Shown piece by piece: positions 1-12,744 of a DNA stretch of 64,000 nt (position 1 is its first letter; each line of letters opens with the position of its first letter). The position numbers and the translations under genes are program-made. Below the pieces are notes generated by a model that did no database searches, was not told where the DNA came from, and saw nothing but the letters and a program-made list of their open reading frames with translations. The stretch spans positions 14,668,835-14,732,834 of the forward strand of contig OY992832.1 of NCBI GenBank assembly GCA_963921425.1. The letters are read 5' to 3'. The stretch is from Dryas octopetala (taxonomy: Eukaryota > Streptophyta > Magnoliopsida > Rosales > Rosaceae).

Positions 1-745
1 AAAAATGGATACCTAACAGAGCAAGGCACTCAATAATATAGACAAAATAATTATAGGAAACATACATTAGCTCAAGCATTGATACTTAGTTGGCAAAACA
101 AGGGGAAAACTTCTACACAAACTCAATCATTTCACCCCCTTTTTCTTTTGGACGGGTATGAGTTGAAACCCTTACATGCGGGCTAAACACATTTGACATT
201 TTTCCTATAGAAGTTGATGAAAAATTATTCATTATCACTTTAACACGTTCATTGACCATGAGTCATGACTTTACATGCACAAAGTAATAAACATGCAAAA
301 CTGAAGATAAGAATATTAGTACAATTTAGGTTTGACAACTAGTATGTCCTCAATACATAGAGATCCAGAAATTGTATTCAGGACAGTGTGTTTGAATAAA
401 AGTTGAAAACTATTGCTGCTTCAAAATTGTATAAGCTGGTAAAATAGGTCGGTTGTTTGTATAGCATCACTCTGACAGTCTGACTAGGTAATTCTGGACT
501 AGAAAACTTTTATAACACTGAATAACAAGTTTAGAGTGAAAATGTCAGAAAGAAGTCCCTAAACCCGATGGTCTATATTCTTTTACCATCTGAACATGCT
601 AATTCAAGATTCGGAAGTTTTTGGACCCTAAGGGACATTAATGTTTTTACATGTTATATTTGTATGTGAACCGTAGATGGAAAATTTCTTCATAATTTAG
701 TATTTCCCATGTACTAAAAAAGCACCATGAAACCATTAGTAATAC

Positions 746-2422
746 CTTTGTTGCTCTTTCACAAGATTAAGAGCGAGCCCCTCAACTGGTCCAATGGTCC
801 TGTCCTTAACTGCAAATATAGTCTGATCAAACTCCTCTGGAGCTCCCTCAAAGGGAGACATCTGATAAAACAACATATAGAAACCAACCACCATTAAGTG
901 GAAAAATCACATATAATCCTCAATCAAAAACAGGGGAGAGCAAAAAAAGTTAACCAGGACAGAAGCATGCCAATTGAATAAACAGATTATAACTACCAAA
1001 ATCAATATAAAGACCACATTATTAAATAAAAAAATTTATCCAGCACAAGTATCTAGCTTAACTCATGGTTTTTTTCTTCCCCAAACCCCCCTCCAATCTT
1101 CGATATTCCCAAACCGATAGAAGAGGAGGACAGAGGAGGAAGATCATCTAGTTTGAACAGTTGGCAAGAAGATGTCTAATTATGGCAGAATACAAAAACT
1201 CCTACTCGAGGACCATAGCAAAGCCCTTCTTGATTATCCCTCCACATTGACAACCAGCAAATTCAGAAATAGAAAATTAACAAAAAAGAATCAGAAACAC
1301 ATACAGCTAAAGCATCGTAATGAAGCCCATCATAAATCAGCATAACCCTTTCAGAATACTTTCTCTCCTGTCAAACAGCAGCCCATAAGAAAACGGCCAT
1401 AAAGATTCAGTAATGGCATGTGACAAGATTAAAATGGATGAGAGACACTAATTATGCTAACCTGACCATACAAATCACAACGTGTAGTCTGGATATCATA
1501 TGCTGCAATTTCACATCCATAATAATCTGCTAATATTGCAAGCTCTATGGCACCTGCGTATGAGATTACAGAGTAACAGTCAGAAAATAAAATCTTATAG
1601 TATCCTAGTGCTTGATTGAGACAGAGACCTCAACAAAAGAAAAGAAAGATTTGAAGTTAATCTTATAAGCAGGTGGCTGCACAAACTATTTCTTGAACAG
1701 TCAAGGCCCAAAACCTCTTCATATCTTACATTCAAGAATGCTCAGTACCATAGAAGAAGACATAAGTCAGTCATGTATAATTAAGGTTTGGCTACTCAGT
1801 TGGCTATCAAAACTAGCCAAAACTCCTACAAGAAATGCTTTTCACTGTGTATTTTGTTTGGTAACCAAGATTCAGATACATAGGAACAGGAAAAAAATTT
1901 CAACAAACCTCCCCACTTCTCTGAGTCAAGAATCCAAGCACAATAAGCTTCATTTGGTTTACCAAGAAAAGCTTCAGAATATTTAGTTGGATCACTTGCT
2001 ACCGTTGCAGCTATAACCTTCACACCATGGATGACCACAAAATGTTTAGTATAAAAGATTGATTAGGCAGTACCACACTTACACATGCTTAATTTGGAGC
2101 TATTTAAGCACAAACACCCGTGATTGATCTATTGTTTTATACTTTTAATCACTGGATGTTCATATACTTCTTATCCTGGAAAAAATTATAAGATACTACA
2201 GATTAAGACCTGTCTCAACTCAGGAGCTTTTTTCTTGTCATGGTCCATAACATACCTGAAAATGAAGGGAGAAAATTGATTTAAGCAAAATTGACCTACA
2301 TAACACAGCTCACTTCATTGCAATAGATAATGGATAGGATAGAAAAGAGGAGCTTACCCGACCGCATTGAAGAGGCAACTATTGTCTGAGGGGATAACCC
2401 TTCTGACTACAATACCTTCCAT
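746..2422 (-). CDS. YOD1/OTU1-class OTU deubiquitinase, 3' end outside window
   Basis: OTU-family cysteine protease that removes ubiquitin from substrates, probably cytosolic and linked to ER-associated degradation in the YOD1/yeast OTU1 class. Six coding exons were placed: 2358-2422, 2210-2255, 1909-2017, 1462-1553, 1305-1367 and 746-861; all join in frame and all have GT-AG borders. The start MEGIVVRRVIPSDNSCLFNA matches the plant family; Cys16 in DNSC is the catalytic cysteine and His120 in DGLHYDAL the catalytic histidine. Also seen are the conserved AAYDIQTTRCDLYGQ and SPFEG segments. The model stops at an exon border inside EQQR; the C-terminal zinc-finger-like exon (about 44 residues of a usual 208) is not in bases 1-745, so it should lie beyond the window. 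A leader intron (2442-3367) separates the start from the 5' UTR exon. A decayed copy of two exons lies at 22.7-23.0 kb. Confidence 0.9.
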
Positions 2423-2441
2423 ATCATAAATATTTATACAC

Positions 2442-3490
2442 CTGAAAGATTTTCAAAATTTGAAAATTTCAAACAGTGACAGTTCCTATTTAAAATTGCA
2501 ATAAGAAACACAAGCCATAGAATGAAATACACGAATGTTATACATAAAAACAAGGACCCGAAAAGCATTAAACTGCATAGAAATGGTTCATGTGGCGAAA
2601 GAACTTTCTTCTGGTTAAAATGGAAAAGAGAATAAAAATAATTAATAAATTATATTTAAATAAATTAGCAGCCAAATCTAAAGTAAACATCTAGAGATAG
2701 ATAAAAGCAATTATTCATAAAAAATTTTGAGACTGAATCCTAAATTTACAGAAGTATGAGCTAATAATGAAATAAGGCTGAGGCCTCAAACAAAACCCAG
2801 CTCCGCATGCTGAGTAGAAGACCAACCAGATTCAATTACTTGAGCTAGACCATGAATTGAAAACATACAGGCAAAAGGAGCAAATATAGTTACACAAATG
2901 AAAATTTACGAGCTTTTATGAGGAAAAAAAAACTGAAACGAATAAAAAACACAAGCTTTAAAGAATCCGTAGTCATATCATTTTTCTAAGGTGCAAATAC
3001 AAGAACCTATTATGCACAGAGCCTACCCAGAAAATTACCCAGTTATAAAAAAATATAATTCTGAAACATATCCTAATAGAATTCGACAACAGAAACCAGC
3101 CTTCAGATTCAGAAGTACAATATCAAAGTGATAAAACTAACCCAAAGCTGAGTTTGAAAATCACCCAAAAGCATAAATTTGCACAAAATGATAAATAAAT
3201 AAATGTAATAATGAAATTTCCAGATCTAGCAAAGGTACCAAGAGTAGCTTTGCAGTCAAGAAATTGCGAAGACAACAAAGAATAAAGAGGACCCATTACC
3301 ATGTTTAAATATACATGGACACGAAAGCAATAAAAATTGGAAAAAAAAAAAACAAAAAAGAACTCACTCTGTTTTTCTTTTATTTTCTTCTTGGGTGATA
3401 AGGTAAAGCCGTAAAGGGTAGTTGAGCGAATAATATGAAAAGGTGGTGGTTCCTGGTTTTGGCTATGGCATCAGTGTTTTGTTGTCAAAA
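2442..3490 (-). other. 5' leader intron and first untranslated exon of the OTU deubiquitinase
   Basis: On the minus strand a good donor (A|GTGAGT) lies at 3367/3366 and a TTTCAG acceptor at 2442-2446, giving a leader intron of about 925 bases. The untranslated first exon would run from about 3368 to about 3490, where GC-richer sequence ends. The intron itself is AT-rich and holds no recognisable gene. Transcript start is a guess. Confidence 0.5.
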
Positions 3491-3499
3491 TTAAAGGCG

Positions 3500-6480
3500 G
3501 GCGCCGAACGTAACTTTGATGTTTTTTTTTGCCAAATTTCACAAATTGTGCCAATGACTTAGTGATATTTCAATGTTACATAATTTTTATTTGTGGTTTA
3601 AAAAATTTTTAATTATACCACATAATTATTCTGTATAACTCAGTTGCAATGTTATGTAAAAAATGATAAATTATCAAATTTGCCCATCACATAACTCACA
3701 CATTATTGAATTTTGAAAGTATTTTGACAAATTAGCGAGATTGAAAACACATTAATATAAGTGTATAATTCAATAAACTAACCCTTTGACACGGGCTCCG
3801 TGTGCCTAAATTGACTTCTCACCACAAAATTACTTAATGTTAACTCACAATAATATTTTATTGTTTTAAATTAAATTATTTATTTAATAGTTTTTTCTAA
3901 AACACTAACAGATAGATAAATGGATAACTGAGCTTTTTATGCCATAATCACAAATTTATCTATTGTAATTATAAATATTGTTTAGTTTTTTTTTTCTTTG
4001 GACTTGTGTTATAACCCTTTTTTTGTGTGTGTCAAATTGTGTTATAAGTTTATAACCTTGTTTGATTGAGAGAGAGAGACAGAGTAGTGGGTTAGTACTT
4101 TGATTTAATTTTGTTAAATTATTGTTTTGCTTTTGCCATTACTTTATTAAATTGTTCTATTGTAGCATTTTTTAGGAGGATATTTTTGAAGTATATGAAA
4201 ATTTTATTTAGGAGGGGAATTTGCTTTATATATATAGATATATATATAACATAATAACATGATTTATTCACCACAAATATATAAACATGAAATCATAAAA
4301 TAACACAAAAAAGAAAATTAAAAGACATAACATAGATAAAGACATAAAATTGAAATGTACCAATAAAAATATATTATATAATATAAATTTTAAATTAAAT
4401 GAAGGCATTGAAGGGTATCTCTGATTGGATATATGGGCAATGTTGGTGGTGATTCAATTACAGAAATAGTCAAATTGATGATATGCACCGTCAGTTACCC
4501 TATCTAAAAAATATCACTTTTGTCCCTTAAAGTTGAAAAAAAGTGGGACATAATAAATATGTGAAAATATGGACAGAAAATGGTAAATTAAGTGGGACAA
4601 TGAAACTTACATATGGTAATGTGGGAATTATTTTTAATTTAGGGGGGTAAAAGTGATATTAAGCCTTTGTAAAACTGTGCTAATGGTTTGGTTTCAGTGG
4701 AGAAAGGCTGGTCGTTTGGTTGTTTTGTATGAAGAATGTAGAGATACGAAGGCAATAACAAAAGAAAAATGAAAACCTTGAGTCAAAGTACGAATTAAAT
4801 TCGTTTTCTTTAAGACTAATTTGTCGCTTTTCTTTTGTGCAAAAAGAGTTTAAAAACAAATTGTCTCCAGGATACTATAGACTCAAATTCACTTGATATT
4901 ATTCTTAAGATTTGCACTACACAAGAATAACTTGAATATTTAGAGACAGTAAATAAAAAAAGAATATTTTGTTCTATGTAAATGACTGCAGTAGGTATGC
5001 TATTTATAGACTTCTAAAACACTTCTTGACTTGAGAGGTGATTTTTCATGTAGGTGTCTCCATCATTTGGTGAAGCACCCTTTCATTTGAAACTCAAAGC
5101 AAAAAATGCAATGGTTCAAAACATTTAGCAGTTACACATTTCTACGAAAGGTTGGTATTGTTTCAAAACATAACCCATATGTGAAGGGTTGCATTTGTTC
5201 ACAAACTATAACCTACTCATGAAAGGGTATGTCCCATTTCCTCATGTCATTTAATTTGTTTGAAATTTCCAACATGTTTTGTTGTCGTTTTACCTTTTTG
5301 TGCTGTGCTTTGGTGTCATTTTACTAGTTTACATATTTAAAGAGAGGTAATTTTTGCACTACAATTTTATCCATCTACACTCTTTTATTATTTTTAATAA
5401 ATTATTTTCAAATCCTGTTTTTGAAAGATTTTAACTACAAACCTAGTTAATTAAAAATGTAAGTTTCAGCCCAATCTGTTCGTGTGTGTGTGCGCTGAGA
5501 CAAAAAAATCACTATCGAGGGTTCGGCAGGATAGGTAAATTTGAAAATTTATTTAATTACAAAATATAAAAAATAAGGAAGAAATGTAGGTGGATAAATT
5601 TGGAGTGTCAAAATTGCCACCGATTTAAATTGTGGTGGACCATAGTTTGGGATTTGGGATCTTTGCCTGGTTCTAATCCATTTCTGAACTTCGTTGTTTT
5701 TGGGCTACCACTTATAATAAGAATTAAGGCCCAAGCCAATAATACTTCTTAACCTACAAAATGGTTGTACGTTCCCTCCTTTGTTCTTTTGATCCTCTTT
5801 GTCCCCAACACACAATGTGTAGAGGTTAAATAGGATGCTTGTCATGCATCTTAGGCTAATTTATTCTTATTTGTAATTATTTCTATAAGAAAATATTGGT
5901 TTAAGTATGACGTGAGTTTTTACCATTACGTAACCTTGTCCGGTGGTGTGGCTCCTCAAGCTCATTATTTGGGTTTCTACTGAGTTTATCAAACAAACAC
6001 ACAACGCGACATGTACATATTAGTACATTACTCAGTTTCTATTAATCGGGTTGGAATATAGATATTGGGTTTACACAATTAAGCTATAACACCTACAGAT
6101 CTATACACACTCATAATCAACACGTATCATTAAAAAATATATTTCCTATATTTATCTTAATTAAAACTAAATAAACTTGCAAAATCTTCAAGTCGTGAAA
6201 GGTTCAGATTCAAATATTTAAGCTAGTAAAATTGGGCGGATGAAGTTACCTAAATAACAAAAGAACAAAAAAAAAAATATTAGCTAGGGAGATCAATAAG
6301 CATAATATTCGACAAATCATAAAAAAAGAAGCAGAAGAGTAAATTGGGAACAAATTCAAGAGAGAACTGAAACCTTCCGGAAGTAATTGTCAACCAAATA
6401 GCTAATGATCTCCATCACGATCGAAGCTTCCAAATCTTTTAATTTGTTACTATATATATGAATATGATCACCATCCCCAA
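3500..6480. other. AT-rich intergenic stretch, no gene seen
   Basis: No open frame with family similarity was found. The stretch holds AT-rich low-complexity DNA. A short fold-back lies at about 4490-4670, where a segment on ATATCACTTTTGTCCC is mirrored by GGGGTAAAAGTGATATT, suggesting a small MITE. Bases 5429-5535 are repeated at 16169-16265. No promoter or RNA gene could be supported. Confidence 0.5.
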
Positions 6481-6499
6481 CCTAAAAAAAAAAAGGTAA

Positions 6500-6560
6500 T
6501 GTGTCGTCGATTGCAGTTGACATTTGCATACATTACGTGCATGCACACACTAAATGCATG
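6500..6560. repeat. Remnant of the chimeric-gene upstream region
   Basis: The run around TTGCATACATTACGTGCATG recurs, with changes, upstream of the chimeric gene at 11040-11090 and again near 31850-31890. Its presence here suggests that a further copy once began nearby or that promoter-proximal DNA was duplicated. No coding exon of that copy was found next to it. Confidence 0.4.
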
Positions 6561-7102
6561 TACATACGTCTCTGATTCTATTTTGAATCCTGCTATTGGT
6601 TGATATTTTGTGTTTTATTCTAGAATATGCTTAATGCTTAAACATTACGCTTTCTACTTGCTATATTTTGGTTCATGTGTTTTTCTTCAAATAGGGTTTT
6701 GTTTCAGGTGTGTACTAATTAATGTCAAAATTAGAATTCAAATTTTTGAATTGACATTATGCCTTTCGACTCATTTTGTTCATGTCCTGTTTTGCCCTTT
6801 GTTATCAAGCTTGACAAAAAAAAAAAAAAAAAGAGCCAGCTCAACAAGATTGCACGACTGGGTGGTTAATGTATTGAGCAGAGTTGTAATCCATATTACA
6901 AGTAAAAACGCAGAGATGTAATGCAATTGAGCAATGATAAAAAGATTCAACATATATATTTGCGTTCCATATATATATATATACACACATAGGCTTTCCT
7001 GTATTGAGGAAGTTGTCTGAGTACATGACAGGTTACTAATATCCCTTCTAATCAAATTTCATAAACGGTACGTGTAACGTGTAGCTCTAGGCTCTATTAT
7101 AT

Positions 7103-10100
7103 CTAGTTGCTTTTTAATTTCAAAACAACCAAACAGCAAAAGAAGAAGAGAGGCACAATGGATAGTTTCATGGGATTATTAGCATGCTTGTGGAGGAAAT
7201 AGTACTGCACTGCCGAGCAAATTAATTGGACAATGGCAAGACCTAATCCGAACATGTCAGGTAATAAGGTACCAAAAAACATGTTATTGATCTCATGATC
7301 ATGAGATGCAACTGATCGAATTTCCTTTATAGCATTGTGAATGAGCTCACAGGTGCAGATAAGCACAGCCCCAATAGCCAACAACAGACTAATTAGTGCA
7401 TAGTGAGACTTACTTGGGGTGGAAACCTGATCAAAACCAGCTGACAAGATTTCTAGGACGAGGCCAGTGAGTATAAAGACCCACTCGGAGAAAGTAGCAG
7501 CCTACAAAGGAGTTACAATAAGTTGAAATTAAAATTTATATAAAAATCTCACAAGAGATATTAGAAAGAATGCTGGTTTAATTATGGCTGTGAGTTTTCA
7601 CCACTACTCGTGTCCCGCGGCCTGGATGGTCAAAGGTCATATTTTCATCAATTCTAAGTGCAATAAACCTATTGGGATTTGAATCATAAGGGCCCTGCAA
7701 TTATGAATGGTAAGAGACATAGAATTATTACTAAGTTCAATCAAAGAAGCTCAATTAGAAAAATTAAAAACAAATATCTCACAAGAAATGGTGAAAAAAA
7801 GGTTGGTTCAAATTATGAGTTTTACCACTACCCTTGCTACATGGCCTGCCTCGTTATGGTTGGTGTCAACATGAGAAGCAATGCCAAGTAAGAGCGACTC
7901 ATTGAGGTTGGAATCATCATGTCCCTGAAATTAGAAATAAGTTCAATTAAAATTATAAAAATTTTGTATGAAAATATGAAAAACAAAAAACAAAATAAAA
8001 AATAAAGAAGAGAGTTTAACTATAGTTATTAAACACTACCATTGTCTGCTGGTGTGACTCGTAATAGTCAATGTTGTCATCATGGGAACCAGGGCTAAGT
8101 AAAGGGGGCCTGCTAAGGTTTGAACCATAAGAGCCCTGGACAAGGACAGTTTCATCCAAAGAAGGGATTACAATGGTGCCCTGTCCATCGGAATCACTTC
8201 CAGAATGCTCGGATTCAGATGACATAGCAAGGTAGAGTGAGGTAACACCTTCACATGCTTGGATAAAGCCGCCTTGGCAGTCAGGGCATTTCATTTCAAC
8301 ATCCACAGTGACCACATGACGGCACTTGTAACAGTAATACTTTGTTGCAATTGCTTCTTCCATCCTCTCTGTCTCTTTCATGTTCTCGCTATTCATTCCT
8401 TCACAACCAAACAAAACAAAGAACAAAAATCATATAACATAACTCAATAGGACGAGAACATTCTTCCATTGATCTTAATTCTGAGAAACCTCACCTTCTA
8501 TAAATTGAAATGCAGCCTGCGAAACCAAGACTGCAACACGCAACTTCTCCTACCATATTCAAGATGGGGAAAAAGTAAGCTTGTAAGTTGAAAATACAAA
8601 GATAACTTTTGGTAAACATAATACTAATTTTGTACTATGGAACTCTCTTAGCTTGATATAAATTGTCAATCAATTCCCACTTAAAATTTTGTGGTTCGTT
8701 ACGAAGGTCTAACATGGTATTGGAGTTTATGTTGTAGGCGGTCCTAAGTTCAAAACCTCAATCCCATTCCCAACTTATTTTTTGATTTGTAAGGTGTAGG
8801 GTGGGACTGCACTTGTATGTTTCTCTTTGTTTGCATCTCCTTTCATATCTAAATTCAATATGGGGCAACAAGTGAGGAGGGTGTTAAGTTTATGAGGTAC
8901 AATGGTTGTCTAACAAACTCATTTCAATATTAATCCCAAACCAATTAGCACTGGCCACTTAGATCTTTTTCCCCCATTCAGCCTTCTACTCTATGCTTTT
9001 TGTTACATATAAGCAATCATCTCCTTTTTCACTGCCACTACCCATGTTATTCAGGTGTCCCCTTGCCCTTATTAACCCCCATAACTTGTATCAGATATTC
9101 ACTCTTTCTCGTCAGCACATCCCAGGTCTACAAGATATAAACCATCTCAAATGCAGTTGTTAGGGGTGGTAATTTGTGTTTGTCTTTTTTGTACTGGGTT
9201 GAGATACAAACACTGTCAACACAAACACAACAAAGTTAGAAAATTTTCAAATTGAACATGCAGGACACAAACATAATAGTTACTACAGCATGACACTCAT
9301 TTTAAAAACATGTTTCTTAGTAGCCAAACATCGGAACCATAGATATAGCTGGCCTTACAGCCATTCTGTAAGTAAAATCCTTTCACTCCCTCCTTCCTTA
9401 TGCATAACCAAACCCAAGTACCAGTTCAGATTCTGTTTTTTTCTCTCAGAAAAAAAAAAAAAAAAAACAGAAGTTCTGATAATGATCACTTCCCTTGCCA
9501 CCCGAATAATATCACCCGATTCTCTTAGGGATCTGCTTCCCATCAATCTTCACCACACGCCCACACCCTCTTCTCTATTCCTAGTTTTACTAATTACACT
9601 CCATATGCTAGTTCTTTGTCTTGCTTAATCTAAAACTTTAGATTCTATAGTAGTCCTCCATAATTCTAACTTAGCCCTAATGAGGCCAATCTATCTCCCA
9701 GTTTGAATTCCAAGTCTATCAAGTCTATCACCTTATCTCCCACGGGATTTATATCATGGGATTATCGATCATTGTATCACTTAGTTCATTATCTTCAGTT
9801 TATATAGTTGTATAGCTAGAGTTAATTACGTCTGATGTAATAGTATAAATACACAGTTATAATGCAATACAAGTCATCTAAGTTTTCACCCAAAACACAT
9901 TCTATCTAAAGTCTTTAAGCTCTACCCCTGATTTGGATTCATCAACTGACACTATATCATCTGATACACAAAAATACCTCATCCTGAATAGATATTGTGT
10001 GCCTGTCCATAATTAACCGAGGCAAAAAAAATACAACGGCCCAAGATGTAAGCCTATTGTAATTGAAAGTTCACTAGTTAATCATACTATCAATTGCTCT

Positions 10101-10822
10101 TACACTAGTCACAACCCCATCATCATACATACCCTTAATCGCATTAGAGTATTAGACCTTCAAGCATGGGATGCAAACCACAATATATTGTCTGACACTG
10201 AACATTGCAGACTCCAAGCAATAAGCTAGCTCCATGTGTGTTCACTAAAAAGTAGAGTAGGAAAACTTGGTTGAAGCTACATAAACAACAAATATATATT
10301 GAATTATTGCTCAAACTTTGGGGGGCTAATGTAATTTTATTTTTTAAGGTTCCTTAAGAAATACCCAAAAACCCTGTGAAATTCATGGCTAGCTTATCCA
10401 AAGATTGCCCAATTTGGACATTACTAGCGGCATGACTCAGGTTAATCCTTGCTGAAAACCAGTGGAAGAATAACAATTACATTTCAAGGAGACCATAAAC
10501 TTAATATTACATAGAAATTAAAGATATAAAGGAAAATCAGGAATTAAAACTCAATAAAGTTCAATTAAGAAAAGAAGAAAGAGTAAAATGGGACTAAATT
10601 GAACAGAGTGGTGAAAGCAGAAACCTGATTGGTACGGAGCATAGCTTGTTTCTCGGCACGCTTGGACAGATCGGCAACGAAGCGAAACCTCCGCCGGGGG
10701 TTTTTGATCAAAGCACATGCTTCCCTCCATCTCTGAATAGCCATCTCCGAAGAGTCCTTGGGCGTCGTCACTCCTATGAAGCTCTCAGTCAAAGAGCTCT
10801 CTGTCGCCGTCGCCATCGCCAT
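7103..10822 (-). CDS. Chimeric membrane protein: Ca2+-ATPase autoinhibitory head, zinc ribbon, four-helix domain
   Basis: Six exons (10625-10822, 8495-8549, 8040-8398, 7832-7924, 7608-7694, 7103-7501) join in frame into 396 residues. Residues 1-85 resemble the N-terminal autoinhibitory, calmodulin-binding region of plant P2B Ca2+-ATPases (RWREACALIKNPRRRFRF, then RTNQEKLRVAVLVSQAAFQF), a region that in those pumps restrains activity until Ca2+/calmodulin binds. Instead of the pump there follows a Cys4 zinc ribbon (C107, C110, C122, C125; YYCYKCRHV...KCPDCQGGFI) like that at the N-terminus of RNF126/BCA2-type RING ligases, but no RING. Residues 173-264 are three related repeat units. Exon 6 carries four hydrophobic segments (about 271-287, 298-318, 347-367, 376-393). 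No ATPase motif (DKTGT) is present. The start is chosen at the upstream of two in-frame ATGs. Function is unknown; membrane location and Ca2+/calmodulin response are inferences. Exon chain is well supported, biology is not. Confidence 0.75.
8950..9640 (-). mobile_element. Decayed LINE (RTE-like) 3' fragment in intron 1 of the chimeric gene
   Basis: On the minus strand this intronic DNA aligns by eye with intron 1 of the paralogue (25450-25980) and with 30480-30770. In the better-preserved paralogue the minus strand reads the end of a plant RTE-type reverse transcriptase polyprotein. This copy is more decayed and full of stops. It apparently entered before the gene was duplicated. Confidence 0.45.
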
Positions 10823-10932
10823 TGCCTAGTCTCTAGCTTAGCTAAGTTACTCTGCTGCTGCGATAGCTCCAAGCCTCCAACAACTCTTTTTGTTCGCGTC
10901 GTCTGTCGGATACTTTCAAGTTTCAACTCTTT

Positions 10933-10939
10933 TTTTATA
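10933..10939 (-). promoter_or_regulatory. TATA-box candidate of the chimeric gene
   Basis: TATAAAA on the minus strand lies about 110 bases upstream of the chosen start codon, a normal distance for a plant gene with a short leader. It sits in an A/T-rich run, so chance occurrence is possible. Confidence 0.35.
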
Positions 10940-11379
10940 ACATAATTCCTTCTTTTAAAAGAAAATGAAAGCAAAATCATTGGCACTTTGCCACTTTGCC
11001 AGCCACCTTCGATTTCATTTGACTAATTGACTGCAAGTTAGACTTGCATACATTACATGCACACACTGAAATATGTGTACACTGATGAGTGAGTCACTAA
11101 CACATATGATTCCACTTTCATTTCCCAAATTTGTTCTCCATGTTGACTGCTTAATTGGGAGTCTCATTTAAACTGTAATTTTAGACTCTATGGTCTACCA
11201 ATTTTTCTAAATTACTCACTTCAATCACGTAGGTCAATTTTGTTCGAATTTTCATAGATAAGGTTATATGAGAGGTAATCAAGCATAAAATAATTCAGCC
11301 CTCTTAAAAAAAAATTAAAGGAAAAATTAAGTATCTAGCAAGACAAAGAAAAAAAAAATATATATGGTTATGAACTTTA

Positions 11380-12090
11380 ACCACTACCCCTATATGAAGT
11401 CGTGAATCTTGATGATGGTTGTCGTCGATCATAGTGGGACTGAGAACCAGTGCTAAGTGAATACCACCTGCTCGAGCTGGGGGTCGAAGCATATGATGCC
11501 TGAACAAGCATAGTTTTATTAAAAGGATGCAAACAACCAAGACTTGATTGAAGAAATTGATCGAAACTACGAGGATTTTTTTTTTTTTTTTTGGCCATGA
11601 AAACTACGAGGATTTAACTGAACCAAGAATATTCAAACTATGAGGATCAAATTGGTCATTTCCCTTTTAATATGTAGTTCCATAAAATATAAAACAAAGA
11701 ATCTCATAAGAAATGGCTAGCAAAAAAGAGTTGCTTTAATTATCATTATGAGTCTTGGCCACAACATACTCGAACCTCATAGCCTGGCTCGTCGTAGCCA
11801 GTGTCAGGCGAACAACTACTTTGTAAAAGTGACTCAGTAAGACTAGAATCATAAGAGCCTTGAAATTATTGATAAGCTCAATTAAAAATTTAAATAATAT
11901 CTATAAACCAAATATAAATTTAAAAAAAAAAAAAAACAGAAGAAAGCTTTAACCATGGTCCATGGTTATGAATTTTAAGCAGTACCCTTGTTTGGTGACG
12001 TGTCTTGTACCAGCTAGTGCTCGGGTTCAAACCATAAGAGTCCTGAACAAGGATAGTTTGATTAAACAGTTAATTAGAAGTAGATTCAAT
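11380..12090 (-). pseudogene. Orphan repeat exons of another chimeric-gene copy
   Basis: Three minus-strand blocks look like the repeat exons of the chimeric gene. They are near 11985-12060 (after a TVLVQ-like end, then DSYGLNP), 11768-11862 (GSYDSSLTESLL) and 11388-11499 (ASYASTPSSS). Each follows a CAG or AAG acceptor and two end at the same GTAGTGG-type donor as in the intact gene. The last block is 112 bases, not a multiple of three, so it would shift the frame. No head exon or membrane exon accompanies them, so this is a fragment of a lost copy lying upstream of the intact gene. Confidence 0.6.
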
Positions 12091-12426
12091 TTTGGAGGAT
12101 CATTTGGACTAAAACTATATAAGAATTTAGATTTATACTTAAATCTAATTTTTTAGGCTAAGATCCAAAAAAATGGACTTTTAAAAATTTTGACTCATAT
12201 TATCTCTTAAAATTAAGATAATTAATATGAATTAATTTTAAAAATTATGAAAGATAATATATGTTAGGACATTTGGTAATTAAAACATTCAAGATTATCT
12301 AGTTTTTATGTTTAATAATTTAAAATAATAAAAGATAATATCTGTTTAATTATAAAAATATCAAAAAAATGCATTAACCCTCAAAATCGAAAATAATCAA
12401 ACAAGTAAAAAAAAAAAGTATATATA

Positions 12427-12453
12427 GGTACATTTCAATTGTACCAATACCTA

Positions 12454-12492
<39 letters not shown>

Positions 12493-12744
12493 TTGATTAG
12501 GTGCACACAAACGAACATGCGCACATGATCCCAATGCTCGGTTTTAGCTGCCGATCACTCAGCCATGCTGCTTCATTCCCTGAGTTTTAAGGGTAAATCC
12601 TCATCTTTTCACCGCATCCCCTCCTAGGGTATATAATGAGTTTAGTAGAGACGTTATGTTAGGGTTTACCTCTGGGATTTCGGAACTAAACTATAACAAA
12701 AACGCCGACAAACCATCGATCAATTGGTACAATTGAAATGTACC
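12427..12744. mobile_element. MITE with about 22-bp terminal inverted repeats
   Basis: The left end GGTACATTTCAATTGTACCA and the right end TGGTACAATTGAAATGTACC are perfect inverted copies. The 318-base interior has no long open frame. It contains a (TA)n run at about 12459-12484. No clear target-site duplication was seen, so the superfamily is not assigned. Part of the interior (12590-12700) resembles 34480-34560. Confidence 0.6.

Noticed and set aside
1..745. Last exon of the OTU deubiquitinase
   Set aside because: The minus strand was searched for the expected CGVCQIG/ATGHVNF-type sequence and none was found; the exon must be outside the window.
8680..8800. LTR retrotransposon primer-binding site (AACATGGTATTGGAGT)
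   Set aside because: It resembles the TGGTATCAGAGC signal, but no paired LTRs, polypurine tract or gag-pol remnants were found.
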